Assembly (NCBI GenBank): GCA_015956445.1 | Contig: WIUZ02000010.1 | Location: forward strand, 186,001 to 250,000 | Origin: Thelephora terrestris | Taxonomy: Eukaryota; Basidiomycota; Agaricomycetes; Thelephorales; Thelephoraceae | DNA: 64,000 nt | Direction: 5' to 3' | Shown: positions 1 to 11,562 of the stretch, in pieces | Layout of the letters: each line of letters starts with the position of its first letter | Numbering within the stretch: the first letter of the stretch is position 1 | The notes under the pieces: model-generated | Seen by the model: the letters and a program-made list of their open reading frames with translations, nothing else | Databases searched by the model: none | Told to the model about the DNA's origin: nothing | Program-made: the position numbers and the translations under genes

Positions 1-795
1 TGCAGTGCAAGTGAACGTGTTTCCAAACGACCGTTGGTCACTTTCACTTTCAATGTGAGAACCAAAGCCAACTTCATCAAAGGATCTTGCTGCCCTGTGG
101 CGCTGGAGCACGTTTTCCGCAGCAGCAATTTATATGGAGGCAAATGATGCCCCCTCCTTCCGAAGGTCTGGCGGTGTTGACGCTCGGCCCACAAGACTGG
201 AGCGCCCGCCTGATCCATCAGAGGTGTGGCGGTCAATGGATGTTCCGGCCTAGAAGCAAAGGGGCGCCCAGGGACGACAAAAAACAGCGCCGCTAAACGA
301 ACTTTCGCACACTGAGGCAGTGATTGGACAAGCCTTCTCGTTTTGCCATTCCTCATGTACGATAACCACGGACACGGCCAAATTCCCCCCCAGGGAGAAA
401 GATACCCGTGGGTATCGATGAAACAACCGAGAATGCAGTCTATTCTATGTATGCTGGGAACATCAATCCCAAGAGTCAAACCACCTTTGAACCCTTTTGA
501 ACGCAAGCGAACAGGGGGTGGGTGTGGGTGAAGGGATCATCAAAATATAGGGGAAAGTGGTGAGGTCCAGATCAAAGCTTCTTGCGCGTAACAGGCATCG
601 TTACGCGGGTATCCTAAAGAACAAACTAGGTCAGACACTCCGGTCTCTTAAACAAGCGAATCGTGAACGCGCAGCGGAGCACACCGACCACCTCGGACCG
701 CGCAGAAAAGGAACGAGGGAAAAGGGGGGGGGGAGGGATCTGACTCAACTCGAATGAAAAATCACATTTCACATCCCCTCTAACGCGACGATGCT
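1..795. other. Intergenic, downstream of the metal ATPase
   Basis: I see no convincing gene. The open frames are short and lack recognisable motifs. A small perfect hairpin (7-bp arms around a 7-nt loop) lies at about 585-605, in the 3' flank of the metal ATPase gene, and a G-run lies near 726-733. Confidence 0.5.
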
Positions 796-3700
796 TCAAA
801 CGAAAACCATCGTCCAAGCGACCAAAATCACAGGAAGGACCGACACCATCTCTCCTAAACCTGCGTACTGCGGCTGTAGCGAGAATTCCACGAACGCGCC
901 CCCGGCGAGTAGGATCGCGGCCAAATTGTACACAAAAGACCACGCAAAGTTCCACACGATCCTCCTGAACGCGCTCTCGGAGACACGGAAGATGGTCTCG
1001 ACGCTCTTGTGTATGTTCGTCGGATTGAGCATGATCACGTCCGCTGCGCTGATGGCCACGTCCGTACCAGAACTGACAGATACCCCCGTGTCGGCTTGAG
1101 TGAGAGCGACGATGTCGTTCGTGCCGTCTCCGATGAACATCACGTTCGCAGGACGTTTGGATCGCCGACCGGAGCTTGATTCTCGGTTTTCTTGGACGGT
1201 ACGGACGAATTCGGCCTTCGACTTGGGTGTGCACCCTCCGACCGCACGATCCGGACGTATCCCGAGCTGCGCAGCGACGGACTCGACAACAGTCGGTTCA
1301 TCTCCGCTGAGAAGATAGACGTCGACCTCCCTTTGTGTAAGCCACCTGACGAGGTCCTCAGCTCCAGGCCTAAGTTTGTCAACCAGACCGAAAATGGCAA
1401 CGGCTTCCCCATTGAGCGTCACCGCGAAGATCGTCCGAGCTTTCTGGCGCAGCTCGTGGACGGTAGGATGTTCACCGAGGTTCAACCATCGACAATTGCC
1501 GCCTCGCAATGCCCTCCGATCTAATGTAGCCTCAAGACCTTGGCCAGCGATGGAGGTGATTGCTCCCAACTTCGGGACGGTCGCAGAGGAGGAAGCAAGA
1601 GCGTGGACGTGCTCGGTGACAGCCTTAGCCACCGGGTGGGTACTGGTTTTCGTGAGATGGTATGTCAACAGAGCGGCGTCGTCCGTGAAGGGATAGAAGT
1701 CAACGACAGAGAGGTTGCCTTCCGTCAGCGTCCCAGTCTTGTCGAAGAGGACGGCCGTGGTGTTCTTTGCGTATTGGATCGGTTCGATGGACTAGTTTCA
1801 AAGTAGGTGAGTAAAACTCTAGAAACCAAAAACTCGACACGACCAACCTTGAACAGTACCCCCTTCTTCGCAGCAACCGATACTGCGATAACAACCACCA
1901 TGGGGACACACAGGGACACGGCACACGGACAACTGACCACCAACACAGCAATCATCTTCATCAACGCCTCGACACCAGCCTTCTCCGCCACCCTATCCTG
2001 TACGAACCTGCCGATGAAAATCCAAGTGAGGAACGTCACCAGTCCAAGCCCCAGAACCACAGGGGCGAAGTAAGCTGCGACCTTGTCGGCGAGATCTTGG
2101 ATAGGAATCCTCGATGCCTGAGCGTCATGCATAAGCCGGCTAATCCCCGCAATAGTGTTCTCTGATAAAGAACGGGAGGCGGTTATCTCGATGGCGCCGG
2201 ATAGGTTCAAGGTGCCAGAAATGACGGGCGAGCCCCTCTGCTTCTCGACCGGCTTGCTCTCGCCAGTCAAGGACGACTCATCCACTTCTGTGATCCCACT
2301 CCGAATCACCCCGTCGGTAGGGATGATCGAATCGGGGGAAACTTGAAGAATATCACCGACGTGGACGAGTTCTGCAGGGATGGACCGAACGCCGGTCTTC
2401 TCCACCAGGTTGACCATCTGGACTTGCAATGCGTCGACTGCGTCGAGGGCCGAGGTTGTACGACGTCTGGCGAACGCGGATACGGTTTGTCCAAGCATGA
2501 TCAGCGTCACGAGTAGGGCGGAGGTTTCGAAGAAACTCTCATCGATAGGCTTGCCCGCCACCAGAAATCCAAACGAGATGATGGAGTAGATGTAGGCGAT
2601 GCTAGTACTTCCGGCCACGAGTAGGTCCATGTCGAGGATATGTTGAAGGAAGAGAGATCGGAAAGATGACTTGTACAGAGGGAACGCGATGTAAAACTGA
2701 ACGAACGTTGCAAGAACGAGTGAGATAGAGTTGTAAAGGACCGGATGCTTGGGAAGAGGTGCCCACGCGAATACGAGAATTGGAATTGTTGCGACCGCGG
2801 AAAGGGTGGTCCGTCGAAGGAGAAGCCAGAGGTCCTTGGAGGCTTGACTCGGTCCTCGAACTTGCTCTAGGGGGACGTACTCTCCATCCCAAGACTCGAA
2901 GGCTGCGACGACGTTTCTAGGTTGGATTATCGATGAATCGTACTGGACCTCCAGGAGGTTTCCCTTGTCCTTCGTTAGCTTTCGGCTCTTGATCGAAACA
3001 CCGGTCGGCAGTTCGTAATCATCCCACTTGGCTGGGACGGAAACCCAGAGGGTCCTCAGTAGGTCTCCTTCTCGTAGCTCCTGCTCGAACTTGCATGTCA
3101 GCCCTGTCAGGCCCGTAACGCGTTGGGCTATCTCGTCGGGAGAAATGGTTCCTATGTCGTACATCAACGTCGCTTCCGCGGCAAACACATTGACCTTGGG
3201 TTGGGTGACCGACGGGACGGTGTTGAGAGCTTTGGTCACACGAAGAGCGCAGGAAGGACAATCCATCCCTTCTATTGACATGATCATCTTCCTACGTTCG
3301 ACTCCTGCTCCTCGCTCGGCAAGGTCGACGGAGGTCTGAATGATTTCTAAATGTTTTTTAGAAGATGAGTCAATAGGATGGGAGTCGTGAGTGTGGGAGT
3401 GGTCGTGTTTGTGGTCGCCATGATGGCTATGAGTGTGGGTATGAGTGCGAGCATGGGTGTGGGAATGTGTGGGAGAATGATCGTGAGGGTGGGAGGGGAA
3501 GCAAACCGGAATCGGGACGATGGTCTGATTGGCTACGCAGCAGCACTCCCCTCTGGCGAACACGGTCAACCGCTGCAAAACGCGATTAAACAAGGAATGC
3601 GCGACAGAGCAGGCGACGGACGTCGCAGAGGTCGGCCTAGGGCGTGAGTGTGAGTGTGAATGGTGTGAATGGTGGTCGTGGGTATCATCGCCATGAGCAT

Positions 3701-4506
3701 GATCATGGGTATGCCTGGTCCGTTTGCGGAGTCCACTGCGGGAGCCAGTATGGTGGTGATCTGTACGACAAAACTTTTAGTCTTTGCACTGTACGCATAG
3801 CTTGAGGAGGGATGAAAAACGAACGATCGGTTGAGTGTTCTTGGATAATTGACTTGAGTTCATTCAGTAAAATTGCGTCCGAAGAGTCCGTGAAGAGTTC
3901 GGTATCATGGTCCTCCGAAGGGACCCCTGCAATAATAGCGGTGAGTAATCTCGCACGGTGAGTCTCAATCGAATGGTGGGTAAGTACCTGGGGTAGATTC
4001 AGCGGGAGAGCCGCAACAGGTCGACTTGAGCAAAGCAGCCCGTTGACATCCGTTAACTCCATCGGGGATACATTTTCCGTTTGCGCACGGCTCTTCATCT
4101 TCTACGACGATCTCTGGCTTGCAACAGCTTGTATGGTTCGACTCTGCCTTCGATGGTTCGACTGCACAACAATTATCTATTGTCGCGTGAGATCAGTCAA
4201 ACAACCTCCCTTCAGCCCAGGAGGGGGTGGAGGCACACCTCCTGGCTCCGCTCTATGTGCGGATTCCCCGTGACTACTGTGGTCTTCATGGTGTCCACAG
4301 CAAGAGTCTTCGCATTGGTCAACGTTTGATTCGCATTCCAATTCTTCGTCGTGCGCGCAGCACCCTCCGCCACAATGAGACTCCGCCTCGCCCGAAACGT
4401 CGGCTTCCGGATGGTCATGACCGCAACACTGAACTTCTCCTTCGCAAGTAGCATGGACGTGGGAATGGGTGTCCTCCGCTGGATGATCCCTGTCGGTCGC
4501 AGTCAT
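796..4506 (-). CDS. P1B-type heavy-metal (Cu/Cd-class) transporting ATPase with Cys/His-rich N-tail
   Basis: Predicted metal-exporting P1B ATPase. Five exons (4506-4206, 4161-3988, 3926-3795, 3760-1848, 1791-796) sum to 1,171 codons plus stop. Residues 1-340 are a metal-binding tail: several Cys-Cys clusters in exons 1-2, then two His runs in exon 4. One heavy-metal-associated domain follows with its GMDCPSC motif near residue 370. The membrane region carries the SCPCAVSLCVP translocation motif near 820. After the last intron come DKTGTLTEG near 857, the nucleotide-domain HP motif (STHPVA) near 890 and GDGTND near 1066. The last helices have the YN pair and a GEMVSV segment. The Cys-rich tail resembles the fungal PCA1/CrpA class, so copper or cadmium export at the plasma membrane is likely. 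Intron 3 would be only 34 nt. Metal specificity is inferred. Confidence 0.9.
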
Positions 4507-5203
4507 CCTGGGGTTCTGAGGGTGGTGGTGGGGGGAGTAAAGAAGTTGGGAAGAGTGTCATTGGGATCCGTGTGGCCCTAATAGCGATCGAATTGGTCAT
4601 GTAAAAACATTTACGTAAATCTGTATGATTGAGTGGACTTCCGCAGGCCGCACGGAGAACGGAGGCAAAAATCTGTGGGACCTCTTTCGCCCCGACGGCC
4701 CTCCGCCTTCTTTGCGAACACTTCTCAAAGGTCCGTCGCTGTTGACGCTCGCACAAGTTTCGGCTCCTCGTCGAAACAACGCGAAAGGCGCGTGGATGAA
4801 CGCCAACGTGACCGAACTTCCGGGGATCGGCTGTGTATAATGGCGAAAGGAAAGAGGGAAATCTGGGCCATCTAGGCCACAGTACAGCCTCAAAAACACC
4901 CTCGGACCATCACGGCGAAATGTAAAGAACTATTCTCAGCTGTGGCAGTTTGCCTCAGGGTTAGCCAGTAACGACACGCGACATCAAACTGTAATACAGT
5001 GGCCTTCCATGATTTCTCACGGTCTCCTCGTTCCGACAAGTGGCAGAAAATGCTGGTTATGAGAGGGGGTGGTCGCATGACCCATGATAGAGATAGAGAA
5101 AGGAAGATACATGAAACGATGCAGGTGCACAATCATGTGCAGGCGGGAGCGGGAGCCAACCAGTCGATCACCAAAGCGCTCTCGCACGTTAACGGGGTAC
5201 CGA
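4507..5203. other. Intergenic between metal ATPase and TAF6
   Basis: Upstream flank of the ATPase gene and downstream flank of TAF6. The open frames here are short and none resembles a known protein. The ATPase promoter should lie in the part nearest 4507. I could not identify a metal-response element by eye. Confidence 0.45.
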
Positions 5204-6844
5204 TCAGATAAGCATATCGATATCATCAGAAGAAGGCTCGCCAAGCACCCCTCTCGCCCAGACAGAGTCATACAGCATCCTCTCCGCGAAGAAATCACCA
5301 ACGCTTTCTCGAAGTTTCCTGAAGACCTCAGCGTCACTACTGTCTGCGAGATTCAACGGCACGGGCGACTTGGATCGGGGGAACAGGGTAGAAAACGCGT
5401 CCTGGTATCACAGAGCGCTCGGTCAGGAAGCGCACATAGATCAAACGGACTGAACACACCATCACAGTCTCAGCTAACGAACTATATCCCGGCATCTGAC
5501 TCTCCTGAGCTACAACCTTCGCACCGTGCCCCTCGATGAGACCCTTCCGAATCGCATCCTTGCCGACACCCACGAGACCCCGGACGGCACCTTCGCGGGT
5601 ACCCCGGCTCTTACCCGTCGAAACTAGTGCAAGAAGCAAGGTCTTCATGATGCGGGGAGCCAGAGAAGGGTACGTTGTGGAATGCTGTGTCAGGAGGTGG
5701 GACATCGTTTGTGCTGCTGAGGTGCGTAAATGCGTCGAGTGGGTGGGTGGTAATGATGAATGTAGGAGGATGGACAAGGCCGGGGGCAGCATCTGGTGTA
5801 ACTGGAAAGAGACGCATAAACAAACATCCGGAATCGAAGGCTATGCACAACACACATATGGCTCGACGAACAGCGTCGAATTGTCCAGCAGTGCGCTGAT
5901 GACGTCCAAAAGCACCTCAAGCTCTCGCCCGTCAGCCTCGGACTGACTACCACCCCTAAGGGCGTTGACAACTCGCTCTGCAACCCATCGTACGATATAC
6001 GGCAGAAGAGCCTGTAAACCAGCGTCGTGCCTGAGACTCGCAAGCGCTGCCGTCCTCTTGGCGTAGTCCTCTGGAACGGGAGGTAGCAGCGACGACGTGA
6101 GTCGAGCATAATACAGTTGCAACTCCCTCGAAAGAACCTGTTTGACGAGTTGCTGATTTTGCTGGCGGCCTTTCGCGGCAGACTGCGTCGCAAGATTTGA
6201 CGTCGAAGGCTGACCAGTTACCGACTTCAAGGCGGAGGTTTCGTCCGTGTCTTTTGTGATTGCGGGCGGGTTTTCTGGGATCAGCGGCTGAACACCTTCC
6301 ACAGCTAACCAATGGGCCGTCCATGAAACCGGTTTGGGTAGCGTTATCTTCTCCTCGCGTAAAACGCGATCGAAATCGATCTCCTCGTCCTCCACGAAGT
6401 ACAGCGTCCCTGCCGTTGAGCTGGGGGGATATGGTATTGCACGCCTGAATGTGGGAGGGTTATGTGGAGAGTGGCCGTAGAGGGGTTCAATGTTGAGCAC
6501 GCGAAACGCTTGGTCGATATCGTCTGTAGTCATCGTTGTCCGTCGAGCATGGCGCATAAACCTGGCAGCTTCCTTGTTTTCGTGAGCATGACGATGACCC
6601 TGGGTTGTTTGGCGCGCTTGCCACTCCTACCTCCACGACTTGGTGTATCCTGTACTCAACATCGCTTGCTAGAGCAGAAGCCACGGCGTCTGGTAGACCC
6701 GATATGTTCAAAGATTCTGCAATGTCCTGCGGGGCTCGCGATCAGCACGGGTCGGTACGTCAATACGAAAGCGGTGCTTACACGGATCGCCTCCGGTTTG
6801 TATACTCCCGCCCCCTGGCCTCTAGGTCTCGATAGTTTGCTCAT
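5204..6844 (-). CDS. TAF6: Transcription initiation factor TFIID subunit TAF6
   Basis: TAF6 is a histone-fold subunit of TFIID (and SAGA in many fungi) that pairs with TAF9. Five exons (6844-6782, 6726-6631, 6572-5856, 5801-5460, 5368-5204) give 460 residues. The N-terminal histone fold spans about residues 12-85: VYKPEAIR, then DIAESLNISGLPD, then the conserved RFMRHARRTTMTTDDID stretch. It is followed by LNIEPLYGH, a hallmark of TAF6. The remainder (about 190-430) is helical and matches the TAF6 C-terminal HEAT-type region, including AVRGLVGVGKDAIRKGL. The initiator ATG at 6842-6844 is the first in frame before the histone fold. It is transcribed divergently from EBP2 with a 133-bp gap. Confidence 0.94.
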
Positions 6845-6977
6845 CTTGGAGAGGCGTTTAGGTGATCAAGGTGGTCGAAAGATAGAGGCGCCGGAGTCGA
6901 ACGGTGGCGAGGGCCAAACTCAAAGTCGATCATCTGGAAGCACGTGAACGAAATTCACACCTTCGCTTGGAGTCGAA
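6845..6977. promoter_or_regulatory. Shared divergent promoter TAF6/EBP2
   Basis: Only 133 bp separate the start codons of TAF6 (-) and EBP2 (+). Both promoters must lie in this gap or in the 5' transcribed regions. No clear TATA box is visible. Confidence 0.55.
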
Positions 6978-8422
6978 ATGTCTCCGATTACTCTCGCAAA
7001 AAAGACTGGCAAAAAACCGAGCCTGAAACCCGTCGAAAAGAAAAAACCCTTGCCACCTCCAGAACCAACCGGTAATTCGAGTTCGGACGATGAAGAGGGC
7101 TGGACGGACGAGGATAGTGAAGATGACGGCGGGAGCGGCGAGGGGGATGACGGCGTCGACGAAGTCGGCTTTGAAAAATTGATCAAGGCTCTAGGAGATG
7201 ATGGGCTGGACGATTACGATCAGGCGAACCTTGCTGCCTTGGCTAGGGAGGAAGAAGACGAGGAGAGTGGGGAAGGTGAAGAAGCCGAGGGGTCTGCTAA
7301 GGGACTGAAGGAAGTTTCTGGCCACGAGGAGGGCGAAGAGGTCCCGGAGGTGTGTGATGAAGCCGAAGAGGGAGGGTCTGGTTCAGTTGCGGGTACCGAG
7401 GAAGGTGAATCCTCTGGGGATGAGAGTGTTTTGGCTCTTGACGAACTTGAAGATGTCGAGCTACATCCTGACGCTGTACCCCGACGTGGTGTGAAGGTTA
7501 TTGATCAAAAGGCATGTGCTGCTCGCGTCACATATATACCGTCTAATCGTTCTCTTAGGATGCGCTCGAGAGGATTAGGAAAACCATCCAACTCGACCCC
7601 AAACTTCCCTGGACGGAAACCCTCGTCCTGTCATACCCAGAGGCTCACACGGTTGACCACGAGGATGACCTGAACCGAGAGCTCGCTTTGTGCGTTTGTC
7701 TATCATTTGCGCTGCGTTTAGTTTTAACTAACCGGGTACCGCAGCTACAAACAGGCCCTTCATAGCGCACAAGAAGCCCGAGCCCTCGCTTTGAAGCTCA
7801 AGTTCCCATTTACGCGCCCCGCGGACTATTTCGCCGAAATGGTCAAGTCTGACTCTCACATGGAACGCATCCGCCAGCGTTTGCTCAATGAATCTGCTGA
7901 GATCAAGCGGAGCGAGGACAAACGAAAGGAGAGACAGAACAAGAAGTACGGGAAACAGATTCAGGTGGAGAAACAAAAAGACCGCGAGCGAGCGAAGAAA
8001 GATATGGATGACAAGATCAAAGGTCTCAAGCGAAGTAGGCTTCATTCTCGAGTCGTTCGCATTTGCCCTCGTCTTACGGCTACTCAGAGCGAAAGGGTGC
8101 TTTGGACAACGCCCAAGCGGACGGAGAGGATTTCGACGTTGCGGTTGAAGACGCCATCTCAGACCGGCCTGCAAAGCGTGCTAAGGGTTCTGGAGATTCG
8201 AATCGTCCCAAGATGTCTCGCAAAGCCAGAGATGGCAAATTTGGTTTCGGAAGTGCTGGAAGGCGAGCAAAACAAAATACGAAATCGTCCACGGATGACT
8301 TCGAGCCTGGCCGAAGGAGTGGTCCGGGTCAGAAGTTTGGAAAGGGGGGTAAGGACGGTAAGAAGGCCCCTCAGAAACGACCCGGGAAAACCAAAAGGAT
8401 AAATGCAAGGACTCGCAAGTAA
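6978..8422 (+). CDS. EBP2: rRNA-processing protein EBP2
   Basis: EBP2 is a nucleolar factor for 27S pre-rRNA processing and 60S subunit assembly. Four exons (6978-7496, 7559-7689, 7745-8034, 8088-8422) sum to 424 codons plus stop. Residues 1-170 are strongly acidic with Glu/Asp runs after a Lys-rich start. The conserved EBP2 core follows: DALERIRKTIQLDPKLPW, then FPFTRPADYFAEMVKSDSHM, then a basic coiled segment (RQRLLNESAEIKRSEDKRKE). The C-terminus is Lys/Arg/Gly-rich, ending in KTKRINARTRK. All joins keep frame, for example the phase-2 join TT|C at 7689/7745. DSC3 starts 142 bp downstream on the same strand. Confidence 0.93.
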
Positions 8423-8564
8423 GATAGATTATTTGGAGTATTTTCTGTTGTAATTTCTGGTGCATCGCTTTCTCGTGCCCACGTGCCTTACATGAAGTTT
8501 GGGATTTGACCACACGCGTCACTCTGCGTCACTCTGTCCCGCCTCCATCATCTGATTACGCCTT

Positions 8565-9667
8565 ATGACCACACCACTTAGCGAGAAAGCGAAGGGGAAA
8601 CAACGTGCTCTAGACCATGCGGAAGTGGAACAAGGTTCCTCGAGCACAGACCCGGTTTCTAGGAACTTGACTATCAGGTTCACGGAGGGTGGGTCGGACA
8701 TGATCGTGCAAGTTGGCGAGAGGGACACCGTTGGGGACGTGAAACAGAAGGTATTTGACGTGCCTGATGCTCTTGAGCGAAAGGCTTACAAGGTATTGCG
8801 GTCAGATTAAAGATGCACGACCGGAACTGCAAAGGCGACGTCTGCGGATCATTCATTCCGGTCGACTGCTCACGGATGGAACTTTCATCTACTCTTGGCT
8901 CACCTCACTAGAGGATAAACAACGGAAGGCTGTCAAAGAGGTCACGGCCGAGGAAGATGTTCCAAGTGTCGGCCAGGCCTTGACATGGCTGCATTGCTCT
9001 GTGGGACCAGAACTCACGCAAGAGGAGGAAGAGGAGAACCTTGCTCAGGCGCGTATCGTCATATCGTCTGCGTAGCTAGTGCTCACACGCTAAACTTCGT
9101 AGGCGACGCAAATTAAACCATTGAGGGGCTTTGACCGTCTTACAACTGCGGGATTCAGCGAAGAGGATATTGCCAACATCCGTCAGCAGTTCCACGCACA
9201 GTCTGCCGGGGATTATCTCGACCGGGACTTCGAGAACGAAGAGGACTGTAAGTCGAGCTTTTACATTCCCTCCGGGTTAACTAATCTGATCTTGTAGATG
9301 AAGAGCATGCCCGAGCAATGGAGGAGCAGTGGATCGATTCTCTGGATAACGCTGCGACGGCTTCATTATCCCAGGTTGCGTCTGGGTCTTCTACTTCAAC
9401 GTTACTGCAAGGCATCGTCACTGGGGTGTTCTTCAACATACTGTCCTTCTTTTTCTTTCGAGAACCGAAACCTCCGGTGTTCTGGGAAGATGGTTCAGAA
9501 TTCGAGGCCTACGGAAGTGTAGTATTCTCGTACGCCGAGCACACATATACTACTGAACCCCTTGCTGACACATTTCCTGTAGAAAGCGGATGCAGATGGG
9601 AATTGTGATTGGGTTCGTCGTCAACGTTGCACTCGGGACATGGATCTACACCCTTGCGGATGGCTGA
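8565..9667 (+). CDS. DSC3: DSC E3 ubiquitin ligase complex subunit 3 (ubiquitin-like, DUF2407)
   Basis: Component of the Golgi/endosomal Dsc membrane ubiquitin-ligase complex (SREBP activation and membrane-protein quality control in yeasts). Five exons (8565-8750, 8806-9057, 9103-9247, 9298-9529, 9583-9667) give 299 residues. An N-terminal ubiquitin-like fold (about 25-130) contains LTIRFTEGG, RLRIIHSGRLL and WLHCSVG. A middle conserved block reads GFDRLTTAGFSEEDIANIR. Two hydrophobic segments follow at about 231-248 (GIVTGVFFNILSFFFF) and 279-297 (GIVIGFVVNVALGTWIY), as expected for the C-terminal membrane anchor. The donor at 9058 was chosen because it keeps frame with the next exon; that intron is 45 nt and is the least certain. 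Confidence 0.88.
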
Positions 9668-9899
9668 GACCCTCTTCATCGTTCTTGTAACAAAGCTGTA
9701 GATACCTTTTTGTCCGGGAGTTTCCGGAATTTTCGGAGTGTGTCCGCCCTAGATCTGACTCCCAGTGGATTCTGGATCGAGTCGGCCTCGTCTGGAGGGG
9801 GTCAAAATATACTATAAGTACTTACCTCCTTAGAGATGCTCTAGGCAGCATCACTCTTCGCCTCGTTACTTGTCCGCGAACCTTACGTGCTTGCAAGCA

Positions 9900-11112
9900 A
9901 TGTGTGTCGGAGCCTTTTCGACTGAACATCCCGATTACGCACTGTGAGCCCCTATCGACATTCCCAACTCCCACATCAGAAGTACGGACTCAAGCGATTT
10001 CCTCCGTAGAATCCTTGCCGCGAACCGCGACGAGGTCCTCGACAGGCCTACCGAACACGCCCGATTCCGACGCTCGTTCAAGGACCATGATGAGAGTGTC
10101 GGACATGTGAGACCTGATATTCTCTGCGGATTGGACCTCCAGGCCGGAGGCACCTGGTTGGGTTTAAACAAGACATCTGGATGCGTGACCTTTCTGTAAG
10201 CCGGACTTCGTTTCGAAAGCAACGTTTAGAAGTAATTGGAAGGACAACAGGACGAATATTACGGAGCCACACGCGAAGTACGAACTCTCAAGGGGATACC
10301 TGGTGTCCTCTCTGCTCTTGCCTTCCTCGCCGGGTGACAGCAACTCCACACGAGAGGAGATCCAACACCTCCTCGACCTGCAGCTCAGATTCGGTGGATT
10401 CAACTTGCTCGTCTTTATCCCCCGCCTCTCACACTCTGGGTCCGAGTCCGAAGGGTCATGGAAGCTATCCTACGAAGTCACGAAACTCTCAAACAATGGC
10501 GGTGGGAACCCTATCGTCTCGAGGCCTTTGACGAGCGAGGAACGTCAAGCTGGGGCGATGTCGAATGGGATCGATGGGGAGGGAGGAGATGAGTGGCCTA
10601 AAGTCAAGGACGCCGGGAAGAGTCTGAAGGAGGTTCTTCAAGACGACTTCGAACGTGGCGAACGCCTGGGTTCAAATTCAAGGTCTGACGAGGAACTCGC
10701 TGAAGAACTGTTTGGAATCCTCACTCAGTAAGTCGAACGATTTCCACTCTGGGATTCAGACAGGACGGCTCAGCTGACCCCCCCTCGACCAAACCTGTTT
10801 AGCTGTCATCCCCAAAATCCCGGTTGTAGATACGAACTTCGGAACACTGTCCAGGTCGTTCCTTTCGCCCTGTCGTCGGAAGACCCTGGGACTGCCGAGG
10901 GCGCTGAACGGGTCTCGAGCAGCGCATGCCATAAGAACCTCTACGGAACGATGCTCTCGACTGTCATCCTCGTCAAACGGAACGGAGAAGTACTTTTCAA
11001 AGAGAGGGATATTTGGAGTTGTGGTCCAGATGGTGCACCTGTGAGATCGACCGACCGTTCGACAGATAGGGTGTTCAGGTTCAACCTAGCAGTCATCCCC
11101 CCATCATCATAG
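9900..11112 (+). CDS. TANGO2/NRDE-family protein
   Basis: Four exons (9900-9943, 10010-10195, 10251-10727, 10830-11112) sum to 329 codons plus stop. The protein begins MCVGAFSTEHPDYALILAA and contains the family-defining NRDE tetrapeptide at residues 20-23, then DEVLDRPT, then LDLQAGGTWLGLN near residue 60, and a C-terminal YGTMLSTVILVKRNGEV. These are the conserved landmarks of the NRDE/TANGO2 family. Family members have been linked to secretory-pathway organisation and more recently to haem and lipid handling, so the biochemical role should be taken as unsettled. The first exon is only 44 nt. It is convergent with the RING gene. Confidence 0.87.
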
Positions 11113-11562
11113 CCCCGACGCTCATTTGGCTGTTTGATCAGACTCTGAGCTCTAGGAAGTAAGGTAGGATCCAAGATTGTTATTTTTCATCTGGCTATTA
11201 TGTTTGTACAAAACTTTTGACTATGTCCGAAAGTATGACTGGTACTTAAAAATATACATGTTGAGAACGGGGTAAGAAAACTGATCGTGATGGATAAGTT
11301 ATCTACTCAAATCGACGTAAGGCGTGCTTGCAAAACAAGAACTGCGACTAGAGGCGACAACACAGAAAAGGAGTGGGGAGTGAACGCACGCATGGAAGGG
11401 AACGGCAGGAAGGAATCACAAATGTACTACGCGAGTTTCTGGGGGAAACGATAAGCGAGAAGACCATGGGCGCCGGTAAGGCTTGACATCTTGAGAGATA
11501 GGCTGGTATTCTCCACGAACTGTGGATAATTTTTCATCCACCCATGGGGAGACCAAAGCGCT
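11113..11562. other. Intergenic between convergent TANGO2-like and RING genes
   Basis: 450 bp between the stop codons of convergent genes. Presumably two 3' UTRs and terminators. No other gene is visible. Confidence 0.5.

Noticed and set aside
626-1234. 202-codon minus-strand frame and overlapping plus-strand frames in the metal ATPase region
   Set aside because: They are alternate frames of the ATPase 3' exon and lack any motif.
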